Shown here: one piece after another, positions 15,618 through 24,250 of the stretch | Layout: every line of letters starts with the position of its first letter | How positions within the stretch are numbered: the first letter of the stretch is position 1 | Assembly (NCBI RefSeq): GCF_018130695.1 | Contig: NZ_JAFCJX010000037.1 | Span: 26,114-90,113 of the forward strand | Source of the DNA: Bradyrhizobium jicamae | Lineage (GTDB): Bacteria > Pseudomonadota > Alphaproteobacteria > Rhizobiales > Xanthobacteraceae | DNA length: 64,000 bases | Direction of reading: 5' to 3' | Translations under genes and position numbers: made by a program | The notes under the pieces: generated by a model | Told to the model about the DNA's origin: nothing | What the model saw: only the letters and a program-made list of their open reading frames with translations | Databases searched by the model: none

Positions 15618-17408
15618 ATGGCGGCAAAGATCGAGACCGACGTCCTGGTCGTCGGCAGCGGACCCGCGGGCGGCGCATCGGCAGCACTCTTGTCGATGTA
15701 CGGCGTCAGGAACGTCATGATCACAAAATATGGCTGGCTCGCCGATACGCCGCGCGCGCACATCACCAACCAGCGTGCGATGGAGGTGCTGCGCGATCTC
15801 GGCGTCGAGCGCGAGGCGATGCTCTATGCGACGCCGCAGGAGCTGATGGCCAACAACGTGTTCTGCGAGAGCCTCGCCGGCGAGGAGCTCGGCAGGCTTT
15901 ATTCCTGGGGCAATCATCCCGCGCGCAAGGCCGACTACGATCTCGCCAGCCCGACCCGGATCTGCGACCTGCCGCAGAACTATCTCGAGCCGATCCTGCT
16001 CGAAGCCGCCGGCCAGCGCGGCAGCATCATCCGCTTCAACACCGAGTTTCTCGATCTGGTCCAGGACGCCGATGGCGTCACCGCGACGGTGAAGGATCGC
16101 GTCACCAACGAGACCTACGAGATCCGCGCCAAATATCTCGTCGGTGCCGACGGTGGCCGCAGCCGCGTCGCCGAGGTGATCGGGCTGCCGATGGAAGGCC
16201 AGATGGGTCGCGCCGGCAGCATGAACATCATCGTGCAGGCCGATCTCAGCAAATACGTCGCGCACCGGCCGAGCGTGCTTTACTGGATCTTGCAGCCGGG
16301 CGCGGAGATCGGCGGCATCGGCGCAGGCCTCGTCCGCATGGTCCGTCCCTGGAACGAGTGGCTGATCATCTGGGGCTACGACATCGAGCAGGGCGAGCGA
16401 AAGCTGACCAACGACGAGGCGGTGTCGATCGTCCGCAACCTCGTCGGTGACGACAAGCTCGAGGTCAAGATCAGCTCGACCTCGACCTGGACCGTGAACG
16501 AGATGTACGCCGGTCACTACTCGTCAGGCCGCGTGTTCTGCATGGGCGATGCCGTGCATCGCCATCCGCCGACCAACGGGCTCGGCTCGAACACCTCGAT
16601 CCAGGACGCCTATAATCTCTGCTGGAAGCTGAAGTACGTGGTGGAGGGCAAGGCACAGCCTTCGCTGCTCGACAGCTATTCCGCCGAGCGCCAGCCGGTC
16701 GGCAAGCAAATCGTGACCCGCGCCAACAAGAGCATCGGCGATTTCCCGCCGATCTTCGAGGCGGTCGGATTGCTGTCGTCGACCGATCCGGAAGAAGCGA
16801 AGAAGAACATCGCCGCGCGCAAGGCGCCGACACCGGAGGCCAAGGCGCGTCGCAAGAAGCTGCATGAGGCGATCGCGTACAAGAGCTACGAGTTCAACTG
16901 CCACGGTGTCGAGATGAACCAGCGCTACGCGTCCGGCGCCGTCGTTGCCGACGGCAGCGCCGTGCCGGCGTTCGCGCGGGATCGCGAGCTCTATTATCAG
17001 GCGACGACATGGCCCGGCGCGCATCTGCCGCATGTCTGGGTCGAGCAGGGCGACGTGCGCAAATCGACCTTCGATCTGGTCGGGCAGGGGCGCTTCGTGC
17101 TGCTGACCGGCGTCGGCGGTGCCTGCTGGTCCGAAGCCGCATCAGCCGTGAAGGCGCGCTACGGCGTCGCGCTCGATGTGGTCAGCATCGGTCCGGCCGG
17201 CTGCGACGTCCAGGATATCTATGGCGACTGGTTCCGCGCGAGCGAGATCGAGGAGGACGGCTGCATCCTGGTTCGACCCGACATGTTCGTCGCCTGGCGC
17301 GCGCGCGAGGCAACAGCGGATGCGAGCCAACGTCTGGTCGAAGCCTTCGGCCAATTGCTCGGACATGCCGCGCCATCCGCGGCCCGCGCCTCGATCGCTG
17401 CCGAATAA
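15618..17408 (+). CDS. FAD-dependent aromatic hydroxylase (TfdB / phenol 2-monooxygenase family)
   Basis: A 596-residue group A flavoprotein monooxygenase. The N-terminal dinucleotide fold has VVGSGPAGGASAALL (11-25), the middle has the second FAD/NAD(P)H motif region (VGADGGRSRVAE), and GDAVHRHPPTNGLGSN is the FAD ribityl contact. The C-terminal thioredoxin-like tail (FVLLTGVGG and DIYGDWF) is typical of 2,4-dichlorophenol 6-monooxygenase relatives. It would add a hydroxyl ortho to a phenolic hydroxyl, making the diol opened by the dioxygenase encoded 16 bases upstream. Ribosome site GGGAGGAG. Natural substrate (chlorophenol, resorcinol or a plant phenolic) cannot be told. Confidence 0.88.
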   Translation: MAAKIETDVLVVGSGPAGGASAALLSMYGVRNVMITKYGWLADTPRAHITNQRAMEVLRDLGVEREAMLYATPQELMANNVFCESLAGEELGRLYSWGNHPARKADYDLASPTRICDLPQNYLEPILLEAAGQRGSIIRFNTEFLDLVQDADGVTATVKDRVTNETYEIRAKYLVGADGGRSRVAEVIGLPMEGQMGRAGSMNIIVQADLSKYVAHRPSVLYWILQPGAEIGGIGAGLVRMVRPWNEWLIIWGYDIEQGERKLTNDEAVSIVRNLVGDDKLEVKISSTSTWTVNEMYAGHYSSGRVFCMGDAVHRHPPTNGLGSNTSIQDAYNLCWKLKYVVEGKAQPSLLDSYSAERQPVGKQIVTRANKSIGDFPPIFEAVGLLSSTDPEEAKKNIAARKAPTPEAKARRKKLHEAIAYKSYEFNCHGVEMNQRYASGAVVADGSAVPAFARDRELYYQATTWPGAHLPHVWVEQGDVRKSTFDLVGQGRFVLLTGVGGACWSEAASAVKARYGVALDVVSIGPAGCDVQDIYGDWFRASEIEEDGCILVRPDMFVAWRAREATADASQRLVEAFGQLLGHAAPSAARASIAAE

Positions 17409-17427
17409 CAGAGGGGAGGATTTCATC

Positions 17428-18735
17428 ATGACGCGCATCATCTCGCCGCTCTCGCGCCGCCGTTTCCTGCAGGCCGCAGGCAGCGCCGCATTGGCAGGCT
17501 CCTCGCTATCGGCTCCCGCGCTTGCCGCCGGGAAAGTGGTGAAGATCGGCTATGTCTCGCCGAAGAGCGGCCCGCTGGCCGCCTTCGCCGAAGCCGATGA
17601 CTTCGTGCTCGCCGAGTTTCGCAAGGCCGTGAAGGACGGCGTGAAGATTGGCGGCAACGTCTACCAGGTCGAGCTCGTCACCAAGGACAGCCAGTCCAAC
17701 CCGAACCGGGCTGCAGAGGTCACGAAAGAGCTGATCACGCGCGACAATGTCGGCCTCGTACTGGTCGGGGCGACGCCGGAGACCAACAACCCGGTCGCGA
17801 CCCAATGCGAGATCGAGCAGATCCCCTGCATCTCCACGGTGGCGCCATGGCAGACCAATTTCATCGCGCGTCAGGCCAAGCCGGGCGATCCCGCCAGCTG
17901 GAAGCCGTTCGAATACACGTTCCACTATTTCTGGGGCCTGGAGGACGTCATCGGTGTCTTCACCGGCATGTGGAAACAGGTCGCGACCAACAAGTCGGTC
18001 GGCGCGCTGTTTCCCAATGACGGCGACGGCAATGCCTGGGGCGACAAGGTGGTCGGCTTCCCGCCGGTGCTTGCCAAGGAGGGGTTCAAGCTCACCGATC
18101 CCGGCCGCTTCCAGAACCTCACCGACGATTTCAGCGCGCAGATCGCCGCCTTCCGCGGTGCCGATGCGGAGATCGTCACCGGCGTCGTGATCCCGCCCGA
18201 CTTCACCACCTTCTGGAATCAGGCCCAGCAGAAGGGCCTCAAGCCGAAAGTGGTGTCGGTCGCCAAGGCGCTGCTGTTCCCGGTGACGGTGCAGGCGCTC
18301 GGTAAGAATGGTCACAACATCTCGACCGAGGTGTGGTGGACACCGTCGCATCCCTACAAGTCGAGCCTGACCGGGATCAGCGCCGCCGATCTCGCCAAGG
18401 GCTATGAGCAGGCGACGGGGAAACAGTGGACGCAGCCGATCGGTTTTGTTCACTCACTGTTTGAAGTCGCGGTCGACTCCCTGAAGCGGGCGGCGGACCC
18501 GAGTGACGGCGCGGCGGTGGCAAAGGCGATCGGCGCGACCAAGCTCGAGACCATCGTCGGGCCCGTCGCGTTCGGCGCGGCTAATGTGCCGCCGTTTGCG
18601 GCCAAGAACATCGCCAAGACGCCGCTGGTCGGCGGCCAGTGGCGGCTTGCGGGCGACAAATACAGCATGGTCATTACCGAGAACGGCGCGGCGCCGCAGA
18701 TCCCGCTCGGCGGCGCCATGCAGGCGCTCGCGTAA
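17428..18735 (+). CDS. Branched-chain-type ABC transporter substrate-binding protein, Tat-exported
   Basis: A 435-residue periplasmic binding protein (Peripla_BP_6 type). The N-terminus carries a twin-arginine signal, SRRRFLQAAG, followed by a hydrophobic stretch and a cleavage site near ALAAG, so it is probably exported folded. The first lobe starts KIGYVSPKSGPLAAF; aromatic-compound receptors of this class share this layout. The start ATG 17428 follows GAGGGGAGGA. It sits between the hydroxylase and the importer genes, so it likely binds the aromatic substrate of this operon, not an amino acid. Confidence 0.9.
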   Translation: MTRIISPLSRRRFLQAAGSAALAGSSLSAPALAAGKVVKIGYVSPKSGPLAAFAEADDFVLAEFRKAVKDGVKIGGNVYQVELVTKDSQSNPNRAAEVTKELITRDNVGLVLVGATPETNNPVATQCEIEQIPCISTVAPWQTNFIARQAKPGDPASWKPFEYTFHYFWGLEDVIGVFTGMWKQVATNKSVGALFPNDGDGNAWGDKVVGFPPVLAKEGFKLTDPGRFQNLTDDFSAQIAAFRGADAEIVTGVVIPPDFTTFWNQAQQKGLKPKVVSVAKALLFPVTVQALGKNGHNISTEVWWTPSHPYKSSLTGISAADLAKGYEQATGKQWTQPIGFVHSLFEVAVDSLKRAADPSDGAAVAKAIGATKLETIVGPVAFGAANVPPFAAKNIAKTPLVGGQWRLAGDKYSMVITENGAAPQIPLGGAMQALA

Positions 18736-18742
18736 GTCCGCA

Positions 18743-19468
18743 ATGCAGCCGGCCTTGCTGGAGCTGAAGGGTGTCTCGAAAAGTTTTGGCGCGCTGGTCG
18801 TCGCCGACAACATCGACCTGCGCCTTGAAGCCGGCGAAGCGCTCGGCATCATCGGCCCGAACGGGGCCGGCAAATCGACGCTGTTCAATCTGGTGGCCGG
18901 GCTGTTGCGCCCGGCCTCCGGAACGATCCTGCTCGATGGGCATGACGTCACGGCCACGCCTGCGGAGGCGCGTTGTCGGGCAGGGATCGGCCGCTCCTTC
19001 CAGGTGCCGCAGCCGTTCGGCAGCCTGACTGTGTTCGAGAACACCGCCGCGGCCGCGTTGTTCGGCGCCGGCAAATCGCCGGCGGAGGTCGCGGACTTCT
19101 GCGCCGACATTCTTGAACTCACCGGGCTGATCGGCAAGGCCGATCGCCTTGCCGGCGGACTCCCGCTGCTCGACCGCAAGCGCCTCGAGCTGGCGCGGGC
19201 GCTGGCGACTGGGCCGCGGCTGCTGCTGCTCGACGAGATCGCAGGCGGCCTGACGGACGCAGAATGCCAGACCCTGATCGCGACCATCCGCGAGATCCGC
19301 CGCCGCGGCGTCGCGGTGATCTGGATCGAGCATGTCGTGCACGCGCTGCTTGCCGTGGTCGACCGGCTGATCGCGCTCGATTTCGGCCGCGTGGTCGCCG
19401 AGGGCGCGCCGGATCAGGTGATGAACTCCGAGATCGTGCGGACCATCTATATGGGCGTGCCGGCATGA
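18743..19468 (+). CDS. ABC transporter ATP-binding protein (LivG-type)
   Basis: A 241-residue ATPase. Walker A is GPNGAGKST, the Q-loop region reads GRSFQVPQPF, Walker B is LLLLDEIAGG and the switch His is in IEHVVHA. The signature position reads LPLLDRKRLELARAL in place of LSGGQ-type sequence, a degenerate form seen in some LivG proteins. Start ATG 18743 lies seven bases after the binding-protein stop. It pairs with the LivF-type ATPase encoded next, whose first codon overlaps this stop. Confidence 0.9.
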   Translation: MQPALLELKGVSKSFGALVVADNIDLRLEAGEALGIIGPNGAGKSTLFNLVAGLLRPASGTILLDGHDVTATPAEARCRAGIGRSFQVPQPFGSLTVFENTAAAALFGAGKSPAEVADFCADILELTGLIGKADRLAGGLPLLDRKRLELARALATGPRLLLLDEIAGGLTDAECQTLIATIREIRRRGVAVIWIEHVVHALLAVVDRLIALDFGRVVAEGAPDQVMNSEIVRTIYMGVPA

Positions 19469-20169
19469 CCACGCTGCTCGCCACCCACGCGCTCGATGCG
19501 TTCTATGGCGACTTCCAGGCCCTGTTCGGCGTCGACTTCGAGCTGGCGCAGGGCGAGGCGGTCGCGGTGGTCGGCGCCAACGGCGCCGGCAAATCGACCC
19601 TGCTGAAGTCGCTGGTCGGGCTGCTGCGCAACCGGCACGACGCGATCCACTTCCTTGACCACGACATCGGCGACCGTCCGGCGCCGGAGATCGTGCGGAT
19701 GGGGCTGGCGCTGGTGCCGGAAGGGCGGCAGCTGTTCGCTTCGCTGTCGGTCGAGGAGAACCTTCTGGTTGGCGCCTACGGCGCGGCGCGCCGCGAACCG
19801 TGGGCGTTGGATACGGTCTACGAGCTGTTTCCGGTGCTGCGCGAGCGCCGCCGCGGCAATGTGGCTGACATGTCCGGCGGCCAGCAGCAGATGGTCGCGA
19901 TCGGCCGCGCCTTGATGTCGAACCCGCGCGTCCTGCTGTGCGACGAGATCAGCCTCGGCCTGGCACCCGTCATCGTCGAGGACATCTACCGGCTGATCCC
20001 TCGGATCAGGGCAGGCGGCACCAGCGTCGTGATCGTCGAGCAGGACGTGGCGCGGGCCTTGCGGACCGTCGACCGCTTCTATTGCCTGCAGGAGGGACGG
20101 GTGACCTTGGCGGGACGTCCTGCGGATGTCAGTTTCGATGACGTCCGCAAGGCCTATTTCGGAGCGTGA
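19465..20169 (+). CDS. ABC transporter ATP-binding protein (LivF-type)
   Basis: A 234-residue second ATPase. Walker A GANGAGKST, signature MSGGQQQMVAIGRAL, Walker B VLLCDEISLGL and switch His region replaced by VIVEQDVARA, as normal for LivF. The start overlaps the LivG stop (ATGA). Because the partner has a degenerate signature, one of the two composite ATP sites of the heterodimer is probably weaker. Confidence 0.92.
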   Translation: MTTLLATHALDAFYGDFQALFGVDFELAQGEAVAVVGANGAGKSTLLKSLVGLLRNRHDAIHFLDHDIGDRPAPEIVRMGLALVPEGRQLFASLSVEENLLVGAYGAARREPWALDTVYELFPVLRERRRGNVADMSGGQQQMVAIGRALMSNPRVLLCDEISLGLAPVIVEDIYRLIPRIRAGGTSVVIVEQDVARALRTVDRFYCLQEGRVTLAGRPADVSFDDVRKAYFGA

Positions 20170-20173
20170 GCGG

Positions 20174-21040
20174 ATGGCCGTGATCGATACGCTGGTTCAG
20201 GGGGCGTTGCTCGGCGGGGTCTACGCGCTGTTTGCGCTCGGCCTGTCGCTGATCTTTGGCGTCATGCGGCTGGTCAATCTGGCCCATGGCGATTTCATCG
20301 TGCTCGCCGCCTTCATCGTGCTGGTGGGCGCGACGTCGTTCGGATTGTCGTTGCCCGTCGCGACGCTGATCGCCGTCGTTGCGATGTTCTGTCTCGGATT
20401 CGCGCTGCAGCGGCTGGTGCTGGAAGCCGTGCTCGGCGAGGACATCATGCCGCCGCTCCTGATCACCTTCGGGCTCTCGATCGTGATCCAGAACGGCCTG
20501 CTGCTCGGCTTCGGCGCCGACTCGCGGCGGCTCGATGCCGGCGCGTTCGAGACGCGCTCGCTGGAAGTGGTGCAGGGACTCAATGTCGGGTTGGCGCCGC
20601 TGCTGGCGCTGATCGTGGCTATCGCGGTGATCCTGCTGCTGCAACTGCTGTTCTATCGCACCGCGCTCGGCCGCGCGTTTCGCGCCACCTCCGACAATCC
20701 CGAGATCGCGCAGCTGATGGGGATCGACCACCGCAACATCTATGCGGTCGCGGTCGGTATCTCGCTCGCAGTGTCCGTGATCGCTGCCGTCGCCTTCGGT
20801 ATCCGTGCCAATTTCGACCCGGCGATCGGCCCGGCGCGGCTGCTCTATGCGTTCGAGGCCGTCATCATCGGCGGGCTCGGCAGCCTCTGGGGCACGCTGG
20901 CCGGCGGCATGGTGCTTGGCATCGCGCAAACTGTCGGGGCGCGGATCGATCCGGAGTGGCAGATATTGGCCGGGCACCTGGCCTTCCTGCTGGTGCTGTT
21001 CCTGCAGCCGCGCGGATTGTTTCCGGCGAGGCGGGCGTGA
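20174..21040 (+). CDS. Branched-chain-type ABC transporter permease (LivH-type)
   Basis: A 288-residue inner-membrane permease with about eight spans. Typical LivH sequence: LLGGVYALFALGLSLIFGVM at the N-terminus, NLAHGDFIVLAAF, and the docking loop GRAFRATSDNPEIAQLMGID. The stop shares the A of the following ATG. It forms the channel with the LivM-type partner for uptake of the aromatic compound inferred from the operon. Confidence 0.92.
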   Translation: MAVIDTLVQGALLGGVYALFALGLSLIFGVMRLVNLAHGDFIVLAAFIVLVGATSFGLSLPVATLIAVVAMFCLGFALQRLVLEAVLGEDIMPPLLITFGLSIVIQNGLLLGFGADSRRLDAGAFETRSLEVVQGLNVGLAPLLALIVAIAVILLLQLLFYRTALGRAFRATSDNPEIAQLMGIDHRNIYAVAVGISLAVSVIAAVAFGIRANFDPAIGPARLLYAFEAVIIGGLGSLWGTLAGGMVLGIAQTVGARIDPEWQILAGHLAFLLVLFLQPRGLFPARRA

Positions 21041-22119
21041 TGCTGGAGCGCGCGAACCCGGTGTCGGAGAGCCGTGTGGGCGAGGGCGGGTGGCGTGTCG
21101 TCGTCGGGACCCGGCTGTCGCGGATCGCCGCGATCGTCGCGGCATTCGTTGTGGTCGGTCTGGTCGTTCTACCGGCATTCGCCTCGCGCGCGCTGATCCA
21201 GGATCTCATCTTCGTCTTCACGATGCTGGCGCTGGCGCAGCTCTGGAACGTGCTGGCGGGGTGGGGCGGGTTGATCACGGTGGGACAGCAGGCCTTCGTC
21301 GGCCTCGGCGGCTATGTGCTGTTTGCCGCGACCGTGCTGGCGGGCCTCGATCCGCTGTTGGCGATCCCGCTCGCCGGGCTGTTTGCGGGTCTGGTCGCCG
21401 CTCTGATTGGACCGCTGCTGTTCCGGCTGGAAGGGCCGTACTTCGCGATCGGAAGCTGGGTGGTGGCCGAAGTCTGCCGGCTGCTCTGCGCGCAGTTCAA
21501 GCCGCTCGGCGGCGGCACCGGCACGTCGCTGCCGAACGTCGTGACCGCCAACATGTGGGGACTGAAGCCCGTGCAGGACCTGCTCGCGGTCCGTGCGCCC
21601 GTCGCGCGCGACGTCATTGTCTACTGGCTGACGCTCGTTGTCGTGGTCGCGACCATCGCCGCTATCTACGCCTTCGCGCGCTCACGTCTGGGCCTGGCAC
21701 TGGCGGCGACGCGGGACAGCATGGCGGCGTCGCGCAGCATCGGCATCCGCGCCCATCGCATCCGCTACGGCCTGTGGATCGTCTGCGGCGTCGCCACCGG
21801 CATTGTCGGCGCGATCGTCTATCTGCAGAAGGCGCGGATCTCGCCGGATGCCGCCTTCAGCGTCACCGACTGGACAGCCTATGTGCTGTTCATTGCCGTG
21901 ATCGGCGGCGTCCGCACCATCGAGGGACCGGTGGTCGGAGTGCTGTTGCTGTGGGCCTTGCAGCATTACCTCGCGCAGTTCGGCAGCCTCTATCTGTTGC
22001 TGCTCGGGCTGATCGCGATCGTGATGATGCTGTTCCTGCCCAAGGGACTATGGGGGACGTTCGCCGAACGCGCCGACATCCACCTGATGCCGCTCCGGCG
22101 GCGGCTGCGCCGGAGCTAG
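21040..22119 (+). CDS. Branched-chain-type ABC transporter permease (LivM-type)
   Basis: A 359-residue permease, last gene of the aromatic unit. LivM features: WNVLAGWGGLITVGQQAFVGLG, docking loop SRLGLALAATRDSMAASRSIGI and GGVRTIEGPVVG near the end. The start at ATG 21040 overlaps the LivH stop. It ends seven bases before the convergent LysR gene, with only a tiny hairpin (GGAGC-TAG-GCTCC, 22114-22126) between. Confidence 0.92.
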   Translation: MLERANPVSESRVGEGGWRVVVGTRLSRIAAIVAAFVVVGLVVLPAFASRALIQDLIFVFTMLALAQLWNVLAGWGGLITVGQQAFVGLGGYVLFAATVLAGLDPLLAIPLAGLFAGLVAALIGPLLFRLEGPYFAIGSWVVAEVCRLLCAQFKPLGGGTGTSLPNVVTANMWGLKPVQDLLAVRAPVARDVIVYWLTLVVVVATIAAIYAFARSRLGLALAATRDSMAASRSIGIRAHRIRYGLWIVCGVATGIVGAIVYLQKARISPDAAFSVTDWTAYVLFIAVIGGVRTIEGPVVGVLLLWALQHYLAQFGSLYLLLLGLIAIVMMLFLPKGLWGTFAERADIHLMPLRRRLRRS

Positions 22120-22125
22120 GCTCCA

Positions 22126-23064
22126 CTATCCAATCCGCATCTGCGCCGCCGGTGTCCGGTCCACCTCTGCCGCAATTTCGGTGATGATCTCGCGCAGCCA
22201 TGCCAGCGCGGGATCCATGTGAAACGAGGCCGGCCATTGCAGGGCCTCCCGAAACGCCGGGATTTTAACCGGCGCGCGCAGCAGCTTCAGCGGAAAGTTT
22301 CCGGCAAAGATCGCGGCGAGCCGCCGATGCATCGTTGCGATGCGATCCGTCCCGATCACCATGGCGGCCATCGCGGTGAAGTTCGGGGCAATGACCTCGA
22401 TGCGACGCTTGTAACCGAGCTGGATCAGCGCGCGCTCGTCAAAGGACATTCCCCGAATGGGCCCAAGCTGGGCCGTGATATGCCCGAGCTGAAGATAGCG
22501 GTTGAGCGAGATCGAGCGTCCGATCTGGCGGCTTCCGCTCCAGGCGACGCAGCAGAATTCGTCAGCAAAGAGATGCTGGCTGGGATGGCCGGCAATGAGA
22601 CTTGCACTCGGAATCACCACGAGATCGACTTCTCCGCGCTGCAGCTGCTCGTCGACCCGGTCGCCGAAGGGGAGCATTTCGAGGCTGACACGCGGAGCCG
22701 TCAGATAGATCCGTTTCATCACGGCATGCATCAGCACGATGCTCGCATAGTCGGAGACCACCAGACGAAAGCGCCGCTCCGAGCTTGCGGGGTCGAATTT
22801 CGGTGGCGAGATCAGATTGGACCGGATCCGCAGCAGGATGTCGCGCGTCGGCTGTTCCAGCGATTGCGCCAGGGGCGTCGGCACCAGCTTGCGCTGCGAA
22901 ATCGTGAAGATCTCGTCGTTGAAATACTGACGCAATCTGCCGATGGCGGCGCTCATCGCCGGCTGGCTGAGATGAAGCCGGCGGCTCGCCGCCATCACGC
23001 TGCGCTCTTCGAGAATCGCATCGAGCGCGATCAGGAGATTGAGGTCGAGGCCTTCGAAGCGCAT
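22126..23064 (-). CDS. NodD-like LysR-family transcriptional regulator
   Basis: A 312-residue LysR regulator. The N-terminus MRFEGLDLNLLIALDAILEE and the helix-turn-helix region LHLSQPAMSAAIGRLRQYF closely follow the NodD/NahR/LinR subgroup, which answers to flavonoids or simple aromatics. The ligand domain runs from about residue 95 to the end. It is divergent from the luciferase-like monooxygenase gene; the 127-base spacer carries an ATC-N9-GAT site. Control of that operon, of the aromatic operon behind it, or both is likely. It is probably not a true nodD because no nodulation gene is nearby. Confidence 0.88.
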   Translation of the reverse strand: MRFEGLDLNLLIALDAILEERSVMAASRRLHLSQPAMSAAIGRLRQYFNDEIFTISQRKLVPTPLAQSLEQPTRDILLRIRSNLISPPKFDPASSERRFRLVVSDYASIVLMHAVMKRIYLTAPRVSLEMLPFGDRVDEQLQRGEVDLVVIPSASLIAGHPSQHLFADEFCCVAWSGSRQIGRSISLNRYLQLGHITAQLGPIRGMSFDERALIQLGYKRRIEVIAPNFTAMAAMVIGTDRIATMHRRLAAIFAGNFPLKLLRAPVKIPAFREALQWPASFHMDPALAWLREIITEIAAEVDRTPAAQMRIG

Positions 23065-23094
23065 GGGCGTCCATCCAGATTATAAATATCAGGG

Positions 23095-23109
23095 ATCGAT
23101 ATAATCGAT
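23095..23109. promoter_or_regulatory. ATC-N9-GAT LysR/NodD-type binding site
   Basis: ATCGAT-ATA-ATCGAT, a near-perfect dyad that fits the ATC-N9-GAT core described for nod boxes and other LysR sites. It stands 31 bases before the regulator start and 83 before the monooxygenase start, in an AT-rich patch that also holds GATTATAAATATC (23079-23091). Placement between the divergent genes supports autoregulation plus activation. Confidence 0.5.
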
Positions 23110-23191
23110 TTTTCAAATTCGTTGAAGCCGTCGACAATGCCGCGTCAAACACGCCGCCGACCAAGAAGCGGCACGCCGGGAGGAGCAAATC

Positions 23192-24232
23192 TTGATCAAG
23201 CCGTGGATCTTCGAATTCATGCAGGCGCCAGTTCCGCGCGAGGGGGAGGCGCCGTCCGGCGCCGTGACCGCGGCCTACAACGAAGCTTTCGGATTATGGC
23301 TCGATGCCGAACGGCTCGGCTTCGAGGGAATATTCTTCAGCGAGCATCACTTCAGCCTCTCGCTCAGCCCGTCTCCCAACCTCCTGATTGCCGCGATCTC
23401 GCGCCATACGACCCGGCTGCGCCTCGGGACGATGGGCGTCGTGGTGCCGTTCTATGAGCCGTGGCGTATCCTGGAAGAGCTGACGATGCTCGACCATTTG
23501 ACCAATGGTCGCCTCGAGATCGGCTTTGCGGCCGGCGTGCCGCAGGAGCTGCAGCGAATTGGGCTCGGGATGGCCGAGGCGCGCGAGCGCTTCAACGAGG
23601 CCTTGGACATCCTCGATGCGCTGATCGAGACCCCCGTCGTCAACCACAGCGGAAAGCACTGGAAGCTGGAAAACCTCAGCCTGCTGCCGGGCGTGTTCCT
23701 GCAGCCGTCGCCGCCGAAATGGACCACCGTCGTCAGCACCGCGTCCGCGCAGAAATCGGCGCAACGGCGATCGAAGATCTGCACCGCGTTCGAATCCGTC
23801 GCGCGCGTCACCGAGATCTTCGACGCCTATCGAACCGAGTGTGAGCGTCTCGGACAATCGGCAGGTCCGGACCAGCTCGGCATCCGGCGCAATATCTCGA
23901 TCTCGCGCGATGCCGCAGCGGCGCGCGAACAGGCCGTGGCCGCGAAGGCGGCGACGCTGAAGGTCGTGGCCGGCGATCCCCGCGTCATCGATCGCGCGTC
24001 CTCGCAGCTCGATGCACCGCGGCCTGGCGCCGGATTTTCGCTGCACGACGACGACTATATCGCGGGCACGCCGGCGCAGGTCGCCGAGCAGGTCATCGAG
24101 CAATGCCGCACATGCGGCGCGGGCCATCTGCTCGCCATGCTGGGCAGGAGCGCGTCGGCGAATCGCGGCGAGGCGATCGCCCTGTTTGGCGAAGACGTCA
24201 TTCCCCAGCTGCGTCGCGCGGAGATCGGATGA
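23192..24232 (+). CDS. Luciferase-like (LLM class) flavin-dependent monooxygenase
   Basis: A 346-residue (beta/alpha)8 flavin monooxygenase of the bacterial-luciferase superfamily, which uses reduced FMN supplied by another enzyme. Landmarks: GIFFSEHHFS in strand 2, LRLGTMGVVVPF and LTNGRLEIGFAAGVP. The start is a TTG at 23192, supported by GGGAGGAG eight bases before; no ATG lies between that site and the conserved PWIFEFMQAP. The next two genes encode a hydrolase and a TctC-type receptor, so a small catabolic operon for an unknown organic substrate is likely. Confidence 0.85.
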   Translation: MIKPWIFEFMQAPVPREGEAPSGAVTAAYNEAFGLWLDAERLGFEGIFFSEHHFSLSLSPSPNLLIAAISRHTTRLRLGTMGVVVPFYEPWRILEELTMLDHLTNGRLEIGFAAGVPQELQRIGLGMAEARERFNEALDILDALIETPVVNHSGKHWKLENLSLLPGVFLQPSPPKWTTVVSTASAQKSAQRRSKICTAFESVARVTEIFDAYRTECERLGQSAGPDQLGIRRNISISRDAAAAREQAVAAKAATLKVVAGDPRVIDRASSQLDAPRPGAGFSLHDDDYIAGTPAQVAEQVIEQCRTCGAGHLLAMLGRSASANRGEAIALFGEDVIPQLRRAEIG

Positions 24233-24250
24233 TGAGCGAGGGAGTTTGAC

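Noticed and set aside
22114..22126. Terminator between the LivM-type gene and the LysR gene
   Set aside because: GGAGC-TAG-GCTCC has five pairs and a three-base loop with no T-run.
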